Source: an uncultured Spirochaetaceae bacterium (GTDB lineage: Bacteria; Spirochaetota; Spirochaetia; Treponematales; Treponemataceae). Taken from it: a DNA stretch of 64,000 nucleotides. This document shows positions 44,901 through 51,798 of this stretch, piece by piece. The position numbers and the translations under genes were made by a program. Position 1 is the stretch's first letter. Every line of letters begins with the position of its first letter. The stretch lies in the NCBI GenBank assembly GCA_902797305.1, contig CADBSK010000150.1, forward strand, positions 1-64,000, written 5' to 3'. The notes beneath the pieces are model-generated. The model had not been told where the DNA came from. It worked only from the letters and a program-made list of their open reading frames with translations, and searched no databases.

Positions 44901-45058
44901 AATACCACCTTGGGTTTAGTATGGGTATCTGTTCTAACTTTGATATTGAAGATAAAACAAATTTAAAACAAGTTTTAAAGAATGCAGATGATGCCCTGTA
45001 CTATTCAAAAAATAATGGAAAAGGTAAAGTTATAATCTGGAAGGATATAAAACAATAA
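41978..45058 (+). CDS. TPR-containing diguanylate cyclase (GGDEF)
   Basis: 1026 residues, apparently cytosolic. Residues 1-210 are unassigned with P-loop-protein-like character (GIYVIYNAQWLCKEALDFIE; SKFILIFDSTVVRFD) but no Walker A. TPR-like repeats span about 240-670. A GAF-like sensor region covers about 700-850 (ILDYSMAEGIYIVTRTGDRW). The GGDEF domain (about 860-1026) has an intact active site GGDEF at 925-929 and an I-site RTGD five residues before it, so c-di-GMP synthesis with product inhibition is expected. The STAND-like layout suggests activation by protein or ligand binding. The next small gene follows directly. Confidence 0.9.
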   Translation: MTSKEILDSFVKDFISRKDESVCYIYYPTELARQCLESQKNQIKDYDLRDPFSPMPPFFNIIREENPSEELISKYAYSLHRESFISYFKTGVVVDRKDMVITEEIKYEKQEFYKTMMALIRELCTGIYVIYNAQWLCKEALDFIEKIEAENLSSKFILIFDSTVVRFDKTFISEFIERKQLGQNFLNIYTHQVVPSSGKTLSRIPKTKEIINSIRNAAAFLLTSNLEQLCEKIEKYGDKLKISERQRRELSYYLGYAYYICGDTDQACLSFSRALDIKKNDELGIKAMYYLSAAFYIKKMNTAAYRYASMVMQRTKQIPRSRFYAASAMVQYFACDRGDTNFLINKYREATKLLRESGLINNYVHTVLNVPGPFINDTKALTEEVHPMIFDCYYAVKRLNNKQGLSDVCNWLGITYSREGNKEEAFKMYKECSDIRQEIGDLVNIIRVRNSLSYEALIISDYKKAFDLLNEYSERFTEIDNYRTIINTLRNIALPLLYTRHFEEAGKIFTAMTQFMNMFDFENMTVNSFLPELNDILIYRSIVEMSRSEFSHVQVNLYSILNNGKYISPAVKPLLNFLESVIFLKDGNYIDAVDLFEEGMMINSDIGEVNLHIIAFCYYEFAVMLKRFNHNDESEKYLQKGFKIAKANNLKYYTKGKDSITMLDYLVKGEHFGQINMNLEEIKKNALAERLKNQIHSRVLASQFLNSITSAAIETKDIKHYLQKILPYILDYSMAEGIYIVTRTGDRWKVMDSLNRGPFKSKEPVDWDYYFNEAQGYETCKVFYDAKNKNYYCNISKYNFSAGVLIVTGPQGTINSELINILGLSFSYVQSQLVLYAQKNNLIQASVFDSLTTLRNRRALTDYITEQRDKIKQISIQYTVAFIDLDNFKYFNDTFGHQAGDIMLKLFANIMKKIYRTGDFLCRYGGDEFIVVIPAATCEEVAETAKRLNKALRKEQYFIPALEDLMEKEIDVPKEYHLGFSMGICSNFDIEDKTNLKQVLKNADDALYYSKNNGKGKVIIWKDIKQ

Positions 45059-45073
45059 TTGGGTGGGTTTGAT

Positions 45074-45469
45074 ATGAATTCTGCAGAAATGAGTGCGTTT
45101 CAAAAGGTAAGTACTGATTTACCAAAGATAAACGGGTATCAAAAAGCCTGTATTTTACTCAGCGAAATTGGGGCAAAGGATCAAAATTTAAGTCAGAAAA
45201 TTCTGGATTTAGTAAAGCTTACTCCAAAACAGGTCAGACAGATGTCTCGTGCTTATAAAACTCTTGGAGTATTCAGTTTAAAAAATAAAAAAGTTATTCA
45301 AAGAGAAAGCCTTGTTCTTCAGGAAGCTATCGACTACGGAGTTTCAAAAGGAATTTTTGTTCCTGAGTACAGAGCAAAGAGCGATTCTGGTACTAAAGAG
45401 ATTAAAGAAATGGTAAATAAGAATCCTGATTCAATTGCAAAACTGATAGGTACCTGGCTTGATGAATAA
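45074..45469 (+). CDS. Small protein resembling FliG N-terminus joined to FliF C-terminal tail
   Basis: 131 residues from ATG 45074 (GGGTGGG upstream; an in-frame TTG at 45059 adds five). Residues about 14-55 (KINGYQKACILLSEIG, then KILDLVKLTPKQVRQMSRAY) resemble the opening helices of FliG. The last 25 residues (IKEMVNKNPDSIAKLIGTWLDE) resemble the FliF C-terminal helix that binds FliG (pattern NPxxxAxxIxxWL). In the flagellar motor these two pieces sit on different proteins. A role in the motor, or in a paralogous assembly, is inference. It is between a GGDEF gene and an OmpA-domain gene, overlapping the latter by 8 bp. Confidence 0.55.
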   Translation: MNSAEMSAFQKVSTDLPKINGYQKACILLSEIGAKDQNLSQKILDLVKLTPKQVRQMSRAYKTLGVFSLKNKKVIQRESLVLQEAIDYGVSKGIFVPEYRAKSDSGTKEIKEMVNKNPDSIAKLIGTWLDE

Positions 45470-46658
45470 TTACTATAAAATTTCCCGATTAAAGAACTGC
45501 TTTCTCCTGTTAAGTATAATATTCTTCTTTTGCTCAAACGCAGGTGCAGAACAGATTCATTACAGAGGTGGTAAAAATTATACCCTTGTAGAACGAACTG
45601 ATTTGCGTCGTTATGATAATAATCGCTATGTTGGTCTGTTGAGCCGCGAAGTTAGATCGTTTATCGCCAGTGATAACGGATTATATGAAGGTAGTTTTTA
45701 TGTTGATGAAACAACAAAGCATAAAAACATGAGTGTAGCAGCAGGTCTGCATAATTCAATTCCCTCTACGTTCAGAATCGATGATGAAGGGGTTTTAACA
45801 ATGCTTGAAGACTGCGGTTATCCTTCCTTCAGAAGTTTTCCGGCTTTTACAAAAGAAAGTATTAAAATTGGAGATAGTTGGACCAGCCGTGCCGAAAGAG
45901 CAGTGGATCCGTTAAATAAAGGAGTAATTACACGGTTAAACATGGAAGTTCTGTATACATATACAGGAGACGAAGTGTTTAAGGGTGAAGAAGTTTATGT
46001 CTTAAGTGCAAAATGGGCAACCAGATATGGCGGAGCATATATTGATGAACAGGGGGACCCGGATTTGCACTCTGCCACAGGAAAACATTCTGCGACGATG
46101 TATATTTCTAAGCAGACTGGATATGCACTAGTAGTACGAGATTATATGGAAGAAACTTTTGTTTATAAGGATAGAGATTCGTACACTTTTAAGGGAACAA
46201 TTTCTTTATTTACTGAATATCCTCCGGCAGTTGATACTCAATCAGTAATGCCTGTAATACAAAGAGTTGCGGAGGAACTTGGAGATCAGATAAAGGTAGA
46301 TCAAACTGCAGGTGGAATTCGTCTTACAATGAATAACTTGCGTTTTAAGGCAAATAGTGCAGAACTTTTACCTGGACAGGAGAATTTGTTAACACAAATT
46401 GCAAAGGTTTTAAAGCAAGCTCCAAAGAGTCAGGTTCTGGTAGAAGGGCATACAGCTAGTACTGGGCAACCTAATGCAGAACTTAGTCTTTCTATAGAAC
46501 GAGCGAACTCGATTGCAAATGCACTTGTTCAATCAGGTATAGAAAAAGATAGATTTATTTGTCAGGGACGAGGAAGTTCTAGACCGGTTGCGTCTAACGA
46601 AACTCCTGAGGGCAAGGCTTTAAACCGCCGCGTTGAGATTACGATTTTATCAGAGTAG
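45462..46658 (+). CDS. OmpA-domain periplasmic/outer-envelope protein
   Basis: 398 residues from ATG 45462. Signal peptide (FLLLSIIFFFCSNAGAEQ). A beta-rich N-terminal domain of about 250 residues is followed by an OmpA/MotB peptidoglycan-binding domain (about 290-398): LRFKANSAELLPGQENLLTQ, LVEGHTASTG, LSLSIERANSIANALV, GRGSSRPVASNETPEGKALNRRVEI. The conserved Asp and Arg that bind diaminopimelate are in the expected NRRVEI region. It probably anchors the envelope to peptidoglycan. It overlaps the preceding small gene by 8 bp. Confidence 0.88.
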   Translation: MNNYYKISRLKNCFLLLSIIFFFCSNAGAEQIHYRGGKNYTLVERTDLRRYDNNRYVGLLSREVRSFIASDNGLYEGSFYVDETTKHKNMSVAAGLHNSIPSTFRIDDEGVLTMLEDCGYPSFRSFPAFTKESIKIGDSWTSRAERAVDPLNKGVITRLNMEVLYTYTGDEVFKGEEVYVLSAKWATRYGGAYIDEQGDPDLHSATGKHSATMYISKQTGYALVVRDYMEETFVYKDRDSYTFKGTISLFTEYPPAVDTQSVMPVIQRVAEELGDQIKVDQTAGGIRLTMNNLRFKANSAELLPGQENLLTQIAKVLKQAPKSQVLVEGHTASTGQPNAELSLSIERANSIANALVQSGIEKDRFICQGRGSSRPVASNETPEGKALNRRVEITILSE

Positions 46659-46690
46659 AAGATTCCGGCCATTAGGCATGTACAAGTGAT

Positions 46691-47422
46691 CTATATACCA
46701 AATATTTCTTCTCTGTGTAAAGTTCCCAAATTTGTGAGTGCTTCTGATAATGTTTGAGAATCGTTTTCTTTTCTGTAATTTGTCAGGTCAATAGTAAATC
46801 TATTCATGGAAAAATGCTGATATACAAAAATAGAATCAAGATAATCGGATTTTTTTAGTTCATCGCGATAAAGAGAAAAAATTCCCTTAGGTTTTAATTC
46901 GCTGTAACCTACAAGCCAGATTTGAGCGTTAAGAGTTTTTGCGAGTTCTACAGTTTTTTGCGCCATCCATATCTGAGATTGTTGGATTAATTGAACCGCT
47001 GAAGTACCACCAAGTTTTGCAATAGTTTTGAGTTGTGCTGTTTTTGCAGAATGAACAGGGGTTTTATTCAAAATAATTACATTTTTTCTAAAATCAGTTC
47101 CAAGTTCAGGATTCATTTTAAAAAAGCGTTCGCCAAGTTTACCAGCCTGACCTACCAGATATTTGTTGTTTTTTAAAAGTTGTTCATCTTTACCTGGATT
47201 GTCGCCGATTACGATTTTTGTAATAGAATCTTGGGCAGTAATCTGATCAAGAGCAGTATTGTAAACGATTGGAGTTTGAAAAGGATAGTCTGGAGTATCA
47301 GTAATTTTTGCTGCCTGCTTTTGTAAGTCCATTAAGTCTGGTACAAAAGTGTTCCAAATTTTAATCTGATTCTTAAAATCCTGTCTGAATTTATCCAAAA
47401 ATGCATACTGTTCGTTTGTCAT
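46691..47422 (-). CDS. Uracil-DNA-glycosylase-superfamily-like protein
   Basis: 243 residues from ATG 47422. Motif A-like IVIGDNPGKDEQ and, near the C-terminus, motif B-like VYQHFSMNRF match the uracil-DNA glycosylase fold (GxxPG and HPS-type loops), with FRKNVIILNKTPVHS between. Substrate and base specificity cannot be told, and the motif B His is followed by FS rather than PS, so activity on uracil is uncertain. An in-frame TTG at 47458 is the -35 box, not a start. The promoter places transcription start at the ATG. It faces away from the lipase gene across a paired palindrome. Confidence 0.7.
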   Translation of the reverse strand: MTNEQYAFLDKFRQDFKNQIKIWNTFVPDLMDLQKQAAKITDTPDYPFQTPIVYNTALDQITAQDSITKIVIGDNPGKDEQLLKNNKYLVGQAGKLGERFFKMNPELGTDFRKNVIILNKTPVHSAKTAQLKTIAKLGGTSAVQLIQQSQIWMAQKTVELAKTLNAQIWLVGYSELKPKGIFSLYRDELKKSDYLDSIFVYQHFSMNRFTIDLTNYRKENDSQTLSEALTNLGTLHREEIFGI

Positions 47423-47428
47423 ATGGCG

Positions 47429-47458
47429 ATTATACCAAAAAATCTCTCCACCTTCCAA
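47429..47458 (-). promoter_or_regulatory. Leaderless-type promoter of the UDG-like gene
   Basis: Minus strand TTGGAA (47458-47453), 18-bp spacer, perfect TATAAT (47434-47429), 6 nt (CGCCAT) to ATG 47422. The spacing is identical to the HAD phosphatase promoter at 1878-1907. Confidence 0.7.
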
Positions 47459-47463
47459 GTTGT

Positions 47464-47503
47464 AAAAAAATAACCATGGTTATTTTTTTCGTAACCATGG
47501 TTA
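47464..47503. promoter_or_regulatory. Tandem palindromic operator-like sites
   Basis: The 12-bp palindrome TAACCATGGTTA occurs twice, at 47471-47482 and 47492-47503, with centres exactly 21 bp apart (two helical turns). The first copy extends to a perfect 26-bp palindrome (47464-47489) through flanking A and T runs. The pair lies between the divergent UDG-like and lipase genes, 6 bp upstream of the -35 box at 47453-47458. This is typical of two dimer sites for one regulator; the regulator is unknown. Confidence 0.65.
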
Positions 47504-47520
47504 TTTCGTATTTTACCGGA

Positions 47521-47549
47521 TTGTCAAACTAGTTATATGGCATTAAAAA
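47521..47549 (+). promoter_or_regulatory. Possible promoter of the lipase/propeller pair
   Basis: TTGTCA (47521-47526), 17-bp spacer, TAAAAA (47544-47549), 18 bp downstream of the second palindrome. The -10 match is weak, and the leader to ATG 47632 would be about 75 nt. Confidence 0.35.
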
Positions 47550-47631
47550 GAATACTAGGAAAGAGACTATAGTTGAAATCAATAAAGTAGAAGACACAGC
47601 ATTTAAAATGCTTTTTGAAGGAGAGTAATAT

Positions 47632-48933
47632 ATGAAAAAAAGAATAGCAGTTTTATTAGTACTTACTTTAGCAACAGGATTAATAAGTGCAGAAAACGAA
47701 ACAGAAAAAGTAGGACCTATAAATAAAAATCTGGAAGGAAATTATTACATACTAGACGGATTTCAATTCTTGTCTTATGAAAAATCCAGCATGGGATTAG
47801 AAACTATAGTAAATAATGAAATAGAAAAAATAAAAAATGATTCGATTCGAAAAGGTGAAAACTACAGCATAGTAGGTTACAGCCAGGGCGGAGTGAGATC
47901 TTTAGCGTATGCAAAGATGCTAAAAGAAAAATACCCCGAAGAATATAAAAAATTAGATGCAGTTATTACAGTTTCTGGTATTGATAAAGGTATAAAAGCA
48001 TTAGATGGCGGATTTGGAAGGTTAAAATCAGTAGCAAATAATGATGTGGACATATTGTGGGGCGGAGTAATTAGTTTTACAGCATCATTGTTACCAGCGA
48101 TAGAAGGATTAGTACCAACAATAATATTTGCAAATAACAGAAAAGAAATAGAAAACTGGCTTATTGGTTTGACAAGTAATGTAGGAGAATATATTTCTTG
48201 TGCCTGGAACGGAGGAACAGAGGAAGAACTTAAAGAAATATATGATATGATGCCCCAAAGCGAGTTTATAAATAGAAATGTATCAGAAACAGAAAAAGTA
48301 TATTACAAAAGAATTGTAGGATATAACTCAGTCTGGGTCTGGCATTGTACATATGTATGGTTTGTTCCAGTGTGGTATTTTACCGTAGAAAAAGAACCAA
48401 TATATCAAACCTTTGTAAGTTACAAGGATAAACCAAAATTTGATGAAGAATTGCCAGTAGGATATATAGTTGGTGCAGACAGTAATACGCTTGGATTTCT
48501 TGATGAAACGTTAGAAGATTGTGTCAGAATAACTATGCAGTCAACAGCGGCCTTAATGATTAACGCAGGAATGGTGCATACAGCACGCAGTTTAGATTTA
48601 ATTCATTTAGCATTGGGAAGTGCAGGACATGCAAGGAATTGTTTTAATGCGGCACGGTGGCTATATAATGTGGACGGAGAATTGAATGAAATAAAAGGCT
48701 CATCAGAAAATGATGGCCTTGTAGCAAAAGAAAGCCAGTTTTACCCCAAAACCTTTTATAATCCCGCAACAAATAAAATCGAAGAAGTGCATTCTAAGGT
48801 GTTGAGTGATAATCCAAATGGGTATACAGAATTTGAAGAGTACAATCATAAGAATATAAATCCTGAAACAAATGATAAAGTAAAAGTAGAAATGAAAAAA
48901 ATGATATATAAGGCAAGGACAAAACAATGGTAA
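47632..48933 (+). CDS. Secreted lipase-like alpha/beta hydrolase
   Basis: 433 residues with signal peptide IAVLLVLTLATGLISA. Nucleophile elbow VGYSQGGV (Ser84, G-x-S-x-G), SGIDKG after the next strand, then a large lid-like insert with Trp/Tyr-rich VWVWHCTYVWFVPVWYF. The late SSENDGLVAKE (Asp361) and EEYNHKNI (His406) complete a lipase-type triad. The arrangement resembles PGAP1-like and bacterial lipases, so hydrolysis of an ester or lipid outside the cytoplasm is likely. AAGGAGAGTAATAT precedes the ATG. It overlaps the next lipoprotein gene by 7 bp, so the two products may act together. Confidence 0.75.
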   Translation: MKKRIAVLLVLTLATGLISAENETEKVGPINKNLEGNYYILDGFQFLSYEKSSMGLETIVNNEIEKIKNDSIRKGENYSIVGYSQGGVRSLAYAKMLKEKYPEEYKKLDAVITVSGIDKGIKALDGGFGRLKSVANNDVDILWGGVISFTASLLPAIEGLVPTIIFANNRKEIENWLIGLTSNVGEYISCAWNGGTEEELKEIYDMMPQSEFINRNVSETEKVYYKRIVGYNSVWVWHCTYVWFVPVWYFTVEKEPIYQTFVSYKDKPKFDEELPVGYIVGADSNTLGFLDETLEDCVRITMQSTAALMINAGMVHTARSLDLIHLALGSAGHARNCFNAARWLYNVDGELNEIKGSSENDGLVAKESQFYPKTFYNPATNKIEEVHSKVLSDNPNGYTEFEEYNHKNINPETNDKVKVEMKKMIYKARTKQW

Positions 48934-50222
48934 AAAAGTTTGTAATTATAAGTTTAATTTTGTTAATGTTTGGGTCATGTAAGTTTTTTTCGGACTTTTT
49001 TAATAACCAAGACCAAATAAAAAACACTTACAATTTAAATGTTGTATGGAAATTACAAACAGAGAGGTATTTTTCAAATAGAAATTATTTGAAAATAGAT
49101 AATTATCTTTATTTTGATGAATCAGATGAAGACTATAATGATGTAGCAGATTATACATTTTGTATTTCTAAAGTAGATCTTGATACTGGTAGATATGTAT
49201 GGAAAACAAATAGAATCAATGCTTGCATGACTGGGTGGGATTCTGTAAAAAAGATTCAAGATTATATTTTTGTTTTGTCATACAGAGGTAAGATATACGT
49301 TTATTCTGATATTGATGGAAGTCTGGTAACAACAGTATTTTTAGGAAATGACGATGAAGAAAAGAAGATATTTACTAATTCAGAAAGTTCAGTGACTTAT
49401 AATGAATTTTTGATTTGGGATGTATTTTCTTCTAATGGTATTTATAAAGATGACGGAATTGTTAAATTAAATATTAATGAAATTGATTATACAAAAGAGA
49501 GTCAGGTACTCATTCCAGAATATATATGGCGCAGAAATGAAGAAGATAAGCAGTGTGCAGCAAATTTTATGATAGAAAAAGATGGGATTCTATACTTTGA
49601 GACTTGCGCAAGAGATGATTTATGGAGTTTCATTTATGCAGTGGATTTAGAAAAAAATGAAATTCTGTGGCGAAAATATACGAATGGAATGTGGGGAACA
49701 GGGCAAAACTGCCTATACATTCTAGATAATAGGCTATATTCAATTGAAAATAGAATCGGATGTTATGATATTTCAAAAGAAGGATGTTCTGTTTTTGAGA
49801 TTGAAGAGAACAATGGAATTTATCTTGGAGGTCATAGTACAGTAGGAGGAATTACCTATTCCGGAGGATATTTTTATTATACAACATCATCATCTCCAGG
49901 TGGAAATATCGTTGGAACTCCTCGAGAATTAATAAAAAATATATTTTGTATCAGGCCCTCGGATTTTAAAATTGTATGGTGTGATTTAGATTACAAAACA
50001 GGTTCTTTATACAGTAAGGTTGTTGTGGAAAACAATAAGGCATTTGTTTTCGGTGAGGACAGAATTAGAGTTTATAATGCAGCAACAGGAAAATTGTTAG
50101 GAATTAATGATGAGGTAGGCACTTGGGTATTTGAAAACGCAACTACCTACAACGGCAACGTAATTTTCTTCAATACAGATAGAAAAACCAAAACCTCCGT
50201 ATTAACTGCGATAAAGGCTTAG
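48927..50222 (+). CDS. Beta-propeller lipoprotein (PQQ-like repeats)
   Basis: 431 residues. Lipoprotein signal with lipobox FGSC (Cys at about 18), a substrate for LspA. The mature part has repeated strands with Trp/Asp-Gly turns typical of a PQQ-like or quinoprotein-like propeller: DLDTGRYVWKTNR, YVYSDIDGSLVTTVF, AVDLEKNEILWRKYTNG, YNAATGKLLGIND. It is probably a protein-binding scaffold on the outer surface or periplasmic face rather than a dehydrogenase, since no cofactor ligands are evident. Start ATG 48927 overlaps the lipase stop by 7 bp. Confidence 0.75.
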   Translation: MVKKFVIISLILLMFGSCKFFSDFFNNQDQIKNTYNLNVVWKLQTERYFSNRNYLKIDNYLYFDESDEDYNDVADYTFCISKVDLDTGRYVWKTNRINACMTGWDSVKKIQDYIFVLSYRGKIYVYSDIDGSLVTTVFLGNDDEEKKIFTNSESSVTYNEFLIWDVFSSNGIYKDDGIVKLNINEIDYTKESQVLIPEYIWRRNEEDKQCAANFMIEKDGILYFETCARDDLWSFIYAVDLEKNEILWRKYTNGMWGTGQNCLYILDNRLYSIENRIGCYDISKEGCSVFEIEENNGIYLGGHSTVGGITYSGGYFYYTTSSSPGGNIVGTPRELIKNIFCIRPSDFKIVWCDLDYKTGSLYSKVVVENNKAFVFGEDRIRVYNAATGKLLGINDEVGTWVFENATTYNGNVIFFNTDRKTKTSVLTAIKA

Positions 50223-50224
50223 AA

Positions 50225-51139
50225 TTATTCCCAGTTGAATTGTTTCCAGTCGGTTTCGTGGAGGATTTGGCTAACCGCTTGTTGGATGCGGCGGCTAGAT
50301 TGAGTTCCGTAGATTTCGGTGCGGCGGATAAAGCCGATGTCGTAATAGCCAAGTATATTTCCGGCGGTATGAACGGTAAAATTATTGGCGTAGCGTCCGC
50401 TTTCAAGGACGATTTTAGGGATAAGTCCCATTCCAATTCCAAGTTGTGCAAGAGCAAGAATCGCTTCATTTCCTTCGGTTTCGGCGGCAATGATTGGTTG
50501 TACATTCCGGCTTTTGGTCCACTGGTCAAACCTTCTTCTTGCGAGCCCTGTTTTAGGAAGGATCAAAGGTACAGAAGAAATAAAATCCTGAGGACTACCA
50601 TTTTGAATCTGAAAATTATTTTTTTGACTTGCGGCAAAAATAAGCGGGGTTTTCTTTAATGGAATTGTTTCTATATATGAAAGTCCATCTTCCGGGATTG
50701 CTGCTACAGCAAGATTTGCACGGCCTTCTCTTACTGCAGTGATTGCTCCGGCAGGGTCTCCTGTTTCAACAGCAAGGTGTATTCCAGGATATTTTTCTGA
50801 AAGAATTTTAATAAATTGCGGTAAAATTACATAGCAGGCAGTAACAGATGCGTAAACGGTTAGGGTTCCGCTGATTTTGTCTTTTTCTCCCTTAAAGGTT
50901 TTATCAAGTTCAGCCTGTTTTTCTAAAGTTTCTCGTGCAAAATCCGCAAAAAGCCGGCCGTTTTGGGTAAGACTTACACTTCGGTTAGAACGGTCAATTA
51001 AAAGCGTTCCAGTTTCCTCTTCAAGTCGAGTAATAATACGGCTAAGCGCAGAAGGGCTAATGTTGATTTCTTCTGCCGTTTTTGCAAAGTGAAGCTCTTT
51101 TGCCAGAGTTAGAAATGCTTTTAATTCGTAAAAGTTCAC
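50225..51139 (-). CDS. LysR-family regulator, IlvY-like
   Basis: 304 residues. N-terminal winged HTH (FYELKAFLTLAKELHFAKTA, SPSALSRIITRLEEETGTLL), then the effector domain with IlvY-like signatures: YASVTACYVILPQFIKILSE, ETGDPAGAITAVREGRANLA and GIGMGLIPKIVLES. In enteric bacteria IlvY activates ilvC with acetolactate as inducer. No ilvC lies beside it here, so the name is by sequence resemblance only. GTG start (51139); a TAAAAT box ends 6 nt before it with no ribosome site. The opposite strand of this gene holds long open frames that look like shadows. Confidence 0.8.
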   Translation of the reverse strand: MNFYELKAFLTLAKELHFAKTAEEINISPSALSRIITRLEEETGTLLIDRSNRSVSLTQNGRLFADFARETLEKQAELDKTFKGEKDKISGTLTVYASVTACYVILPQFIKILSEKYPGIHLAVETGDPAGAITAVREGRANLAVAAIPEDGLSYIETIPLKKTPLIFAASQKNNFQIQNGSPQDFISSVPLILPKTGLARRRFDQWTKSRNVQPIIAAETEGNEAILALAQLGIGMGLIPKIVLESGRYANNFTVHTAGNILGYYDIGFIRRTEIYGTQSSRRIQQAVSQILHETDWKQFNWE

Positions 51140-51145
51140 GAAGAT

Positions 51146-51174
51146 ATTTTAACGAGAAATGTGGGGTTTGGTAA
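51146..51174 (-). promoter_or_regulatory. Leaderless-type promoter of the LysR gene
   Basis: Minus strand TTACCA (51174-51169), 17-bp spacer, TAAAAT (51151-51146), then 6 nt (ATCTTC) to GTG 51139. The -35 is only moderate. Confidence 0.45.
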
Positions 51175-51233
51175 GGGATAGATTTCTTAGATTTTGTAAG
51201 ATAATATAATGACTAAAGTTTTAGGTAAGTACG

Positions 51234-51749
51234 ATGAAAAAAAATCAAAAAATTATCACAATTTTTTTAGTTTCTTTTTTGAATTTACTTTTTTCATGTA
51301 ATAAAAAAGGTGATTCAAATGTTGTTATAACTAATGAAACAATAAAAGAAGTGTCAAATATAGAAATTACAAATAAAATTCCATTTGAGCCTGAAAAAAG
51401 TTATAACATGGATTTAACTGAATATAAGGTGTATGGACACTTAAAACCTGCTTATGAGTTTGGCTATGATGATAATTATCATGCATATTTAACAGATTTA
51501 AGAACAAATAGACAGGTAGTTTTTTTATGTTCATCATATGATCCAAGTTACATGAAGGAAGAGTTCTTTGATATTTATAGGGATGCATTTGATGAAGATA
51601 GAGATGTAGGAAATGGTTTGGCTTATAGAATTGAGTGGTGCAAAGAAATTGCAGTAAAAAAAGAATCATTTTTTGATGAGCATTTTGGATGTGTTATTGA
51701 ACGTTATTATGTAAAATATACAGATGCGTATAGTTTTTTTCATGTTTAA
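51234..51749 (+). CDS. Small lipoprotein of unknown function
   Basis: 171 residues. Signal ITIFLVSFLNLLFSC with the lipobox Cys at about 22, so predicted to be lipidated. The mature part is acidic and Tyr-rich, with no motif I recognise. A TATAAT box lies at 51206-51211, and TTAGGT about 9-14 nt before the ATG may serve as ribosome site. The gene is strongly AT-rich like the rest of this block. It is followed after 49 bp by another secreted protein on the same strand. Confidence 0.6.
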   Translation: MKKNQKIITIFLVSFLNLLFSCNKKGDSNVVITNETIKEVSNIEITNKIPFEPEKSYNMDLTEYKVYGHLKPAYEFGYDDNYHAYLTDLRTNRQVVFLCSSYDPSYMKEEFFDIYRDAFDEDRDVGNGLAYRIEWCKEIAVKKESFFDEHFGCVIERYYVKYTDAYSFFHV

Positions 51750-51798
51750 TTAGTAGAAGTTTGTAATTTAAGCTATATCAAAGCAAAAGAGGAAAATT

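Noticed and set aside
47464-47489. Terminator for one of the flanking genes, because of the A-run/T-run palindrome
   Set aside because: The stem is AT-rich with only two consecutive G-C pairs, both genes point away from it, and its core is repeated 21 bp away, which fits an operator better.
47471-47503. CRISPR-like repeats
   Set aside because: Only two short palindromic units and no spacers or cas genes; the spacing fits operator sites instead.
47538-47628. Short reading frames (MALKRILGKRL; an in-frame segment ending MLFEGE) upstream of the lipase gene
   Set aside because: Each is broken by an in-frame stop within a few codons and matches nothing that I recognise; possibly a decayed gene remnant, but unsupported.
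50240-50659. A 139-residue + strand ORF opposite the LysR gene
   Set aside because: It lies wholly within a well-conserved LysR effector domain on the other strand, has no domain character and looks like a codon-bias shadow.
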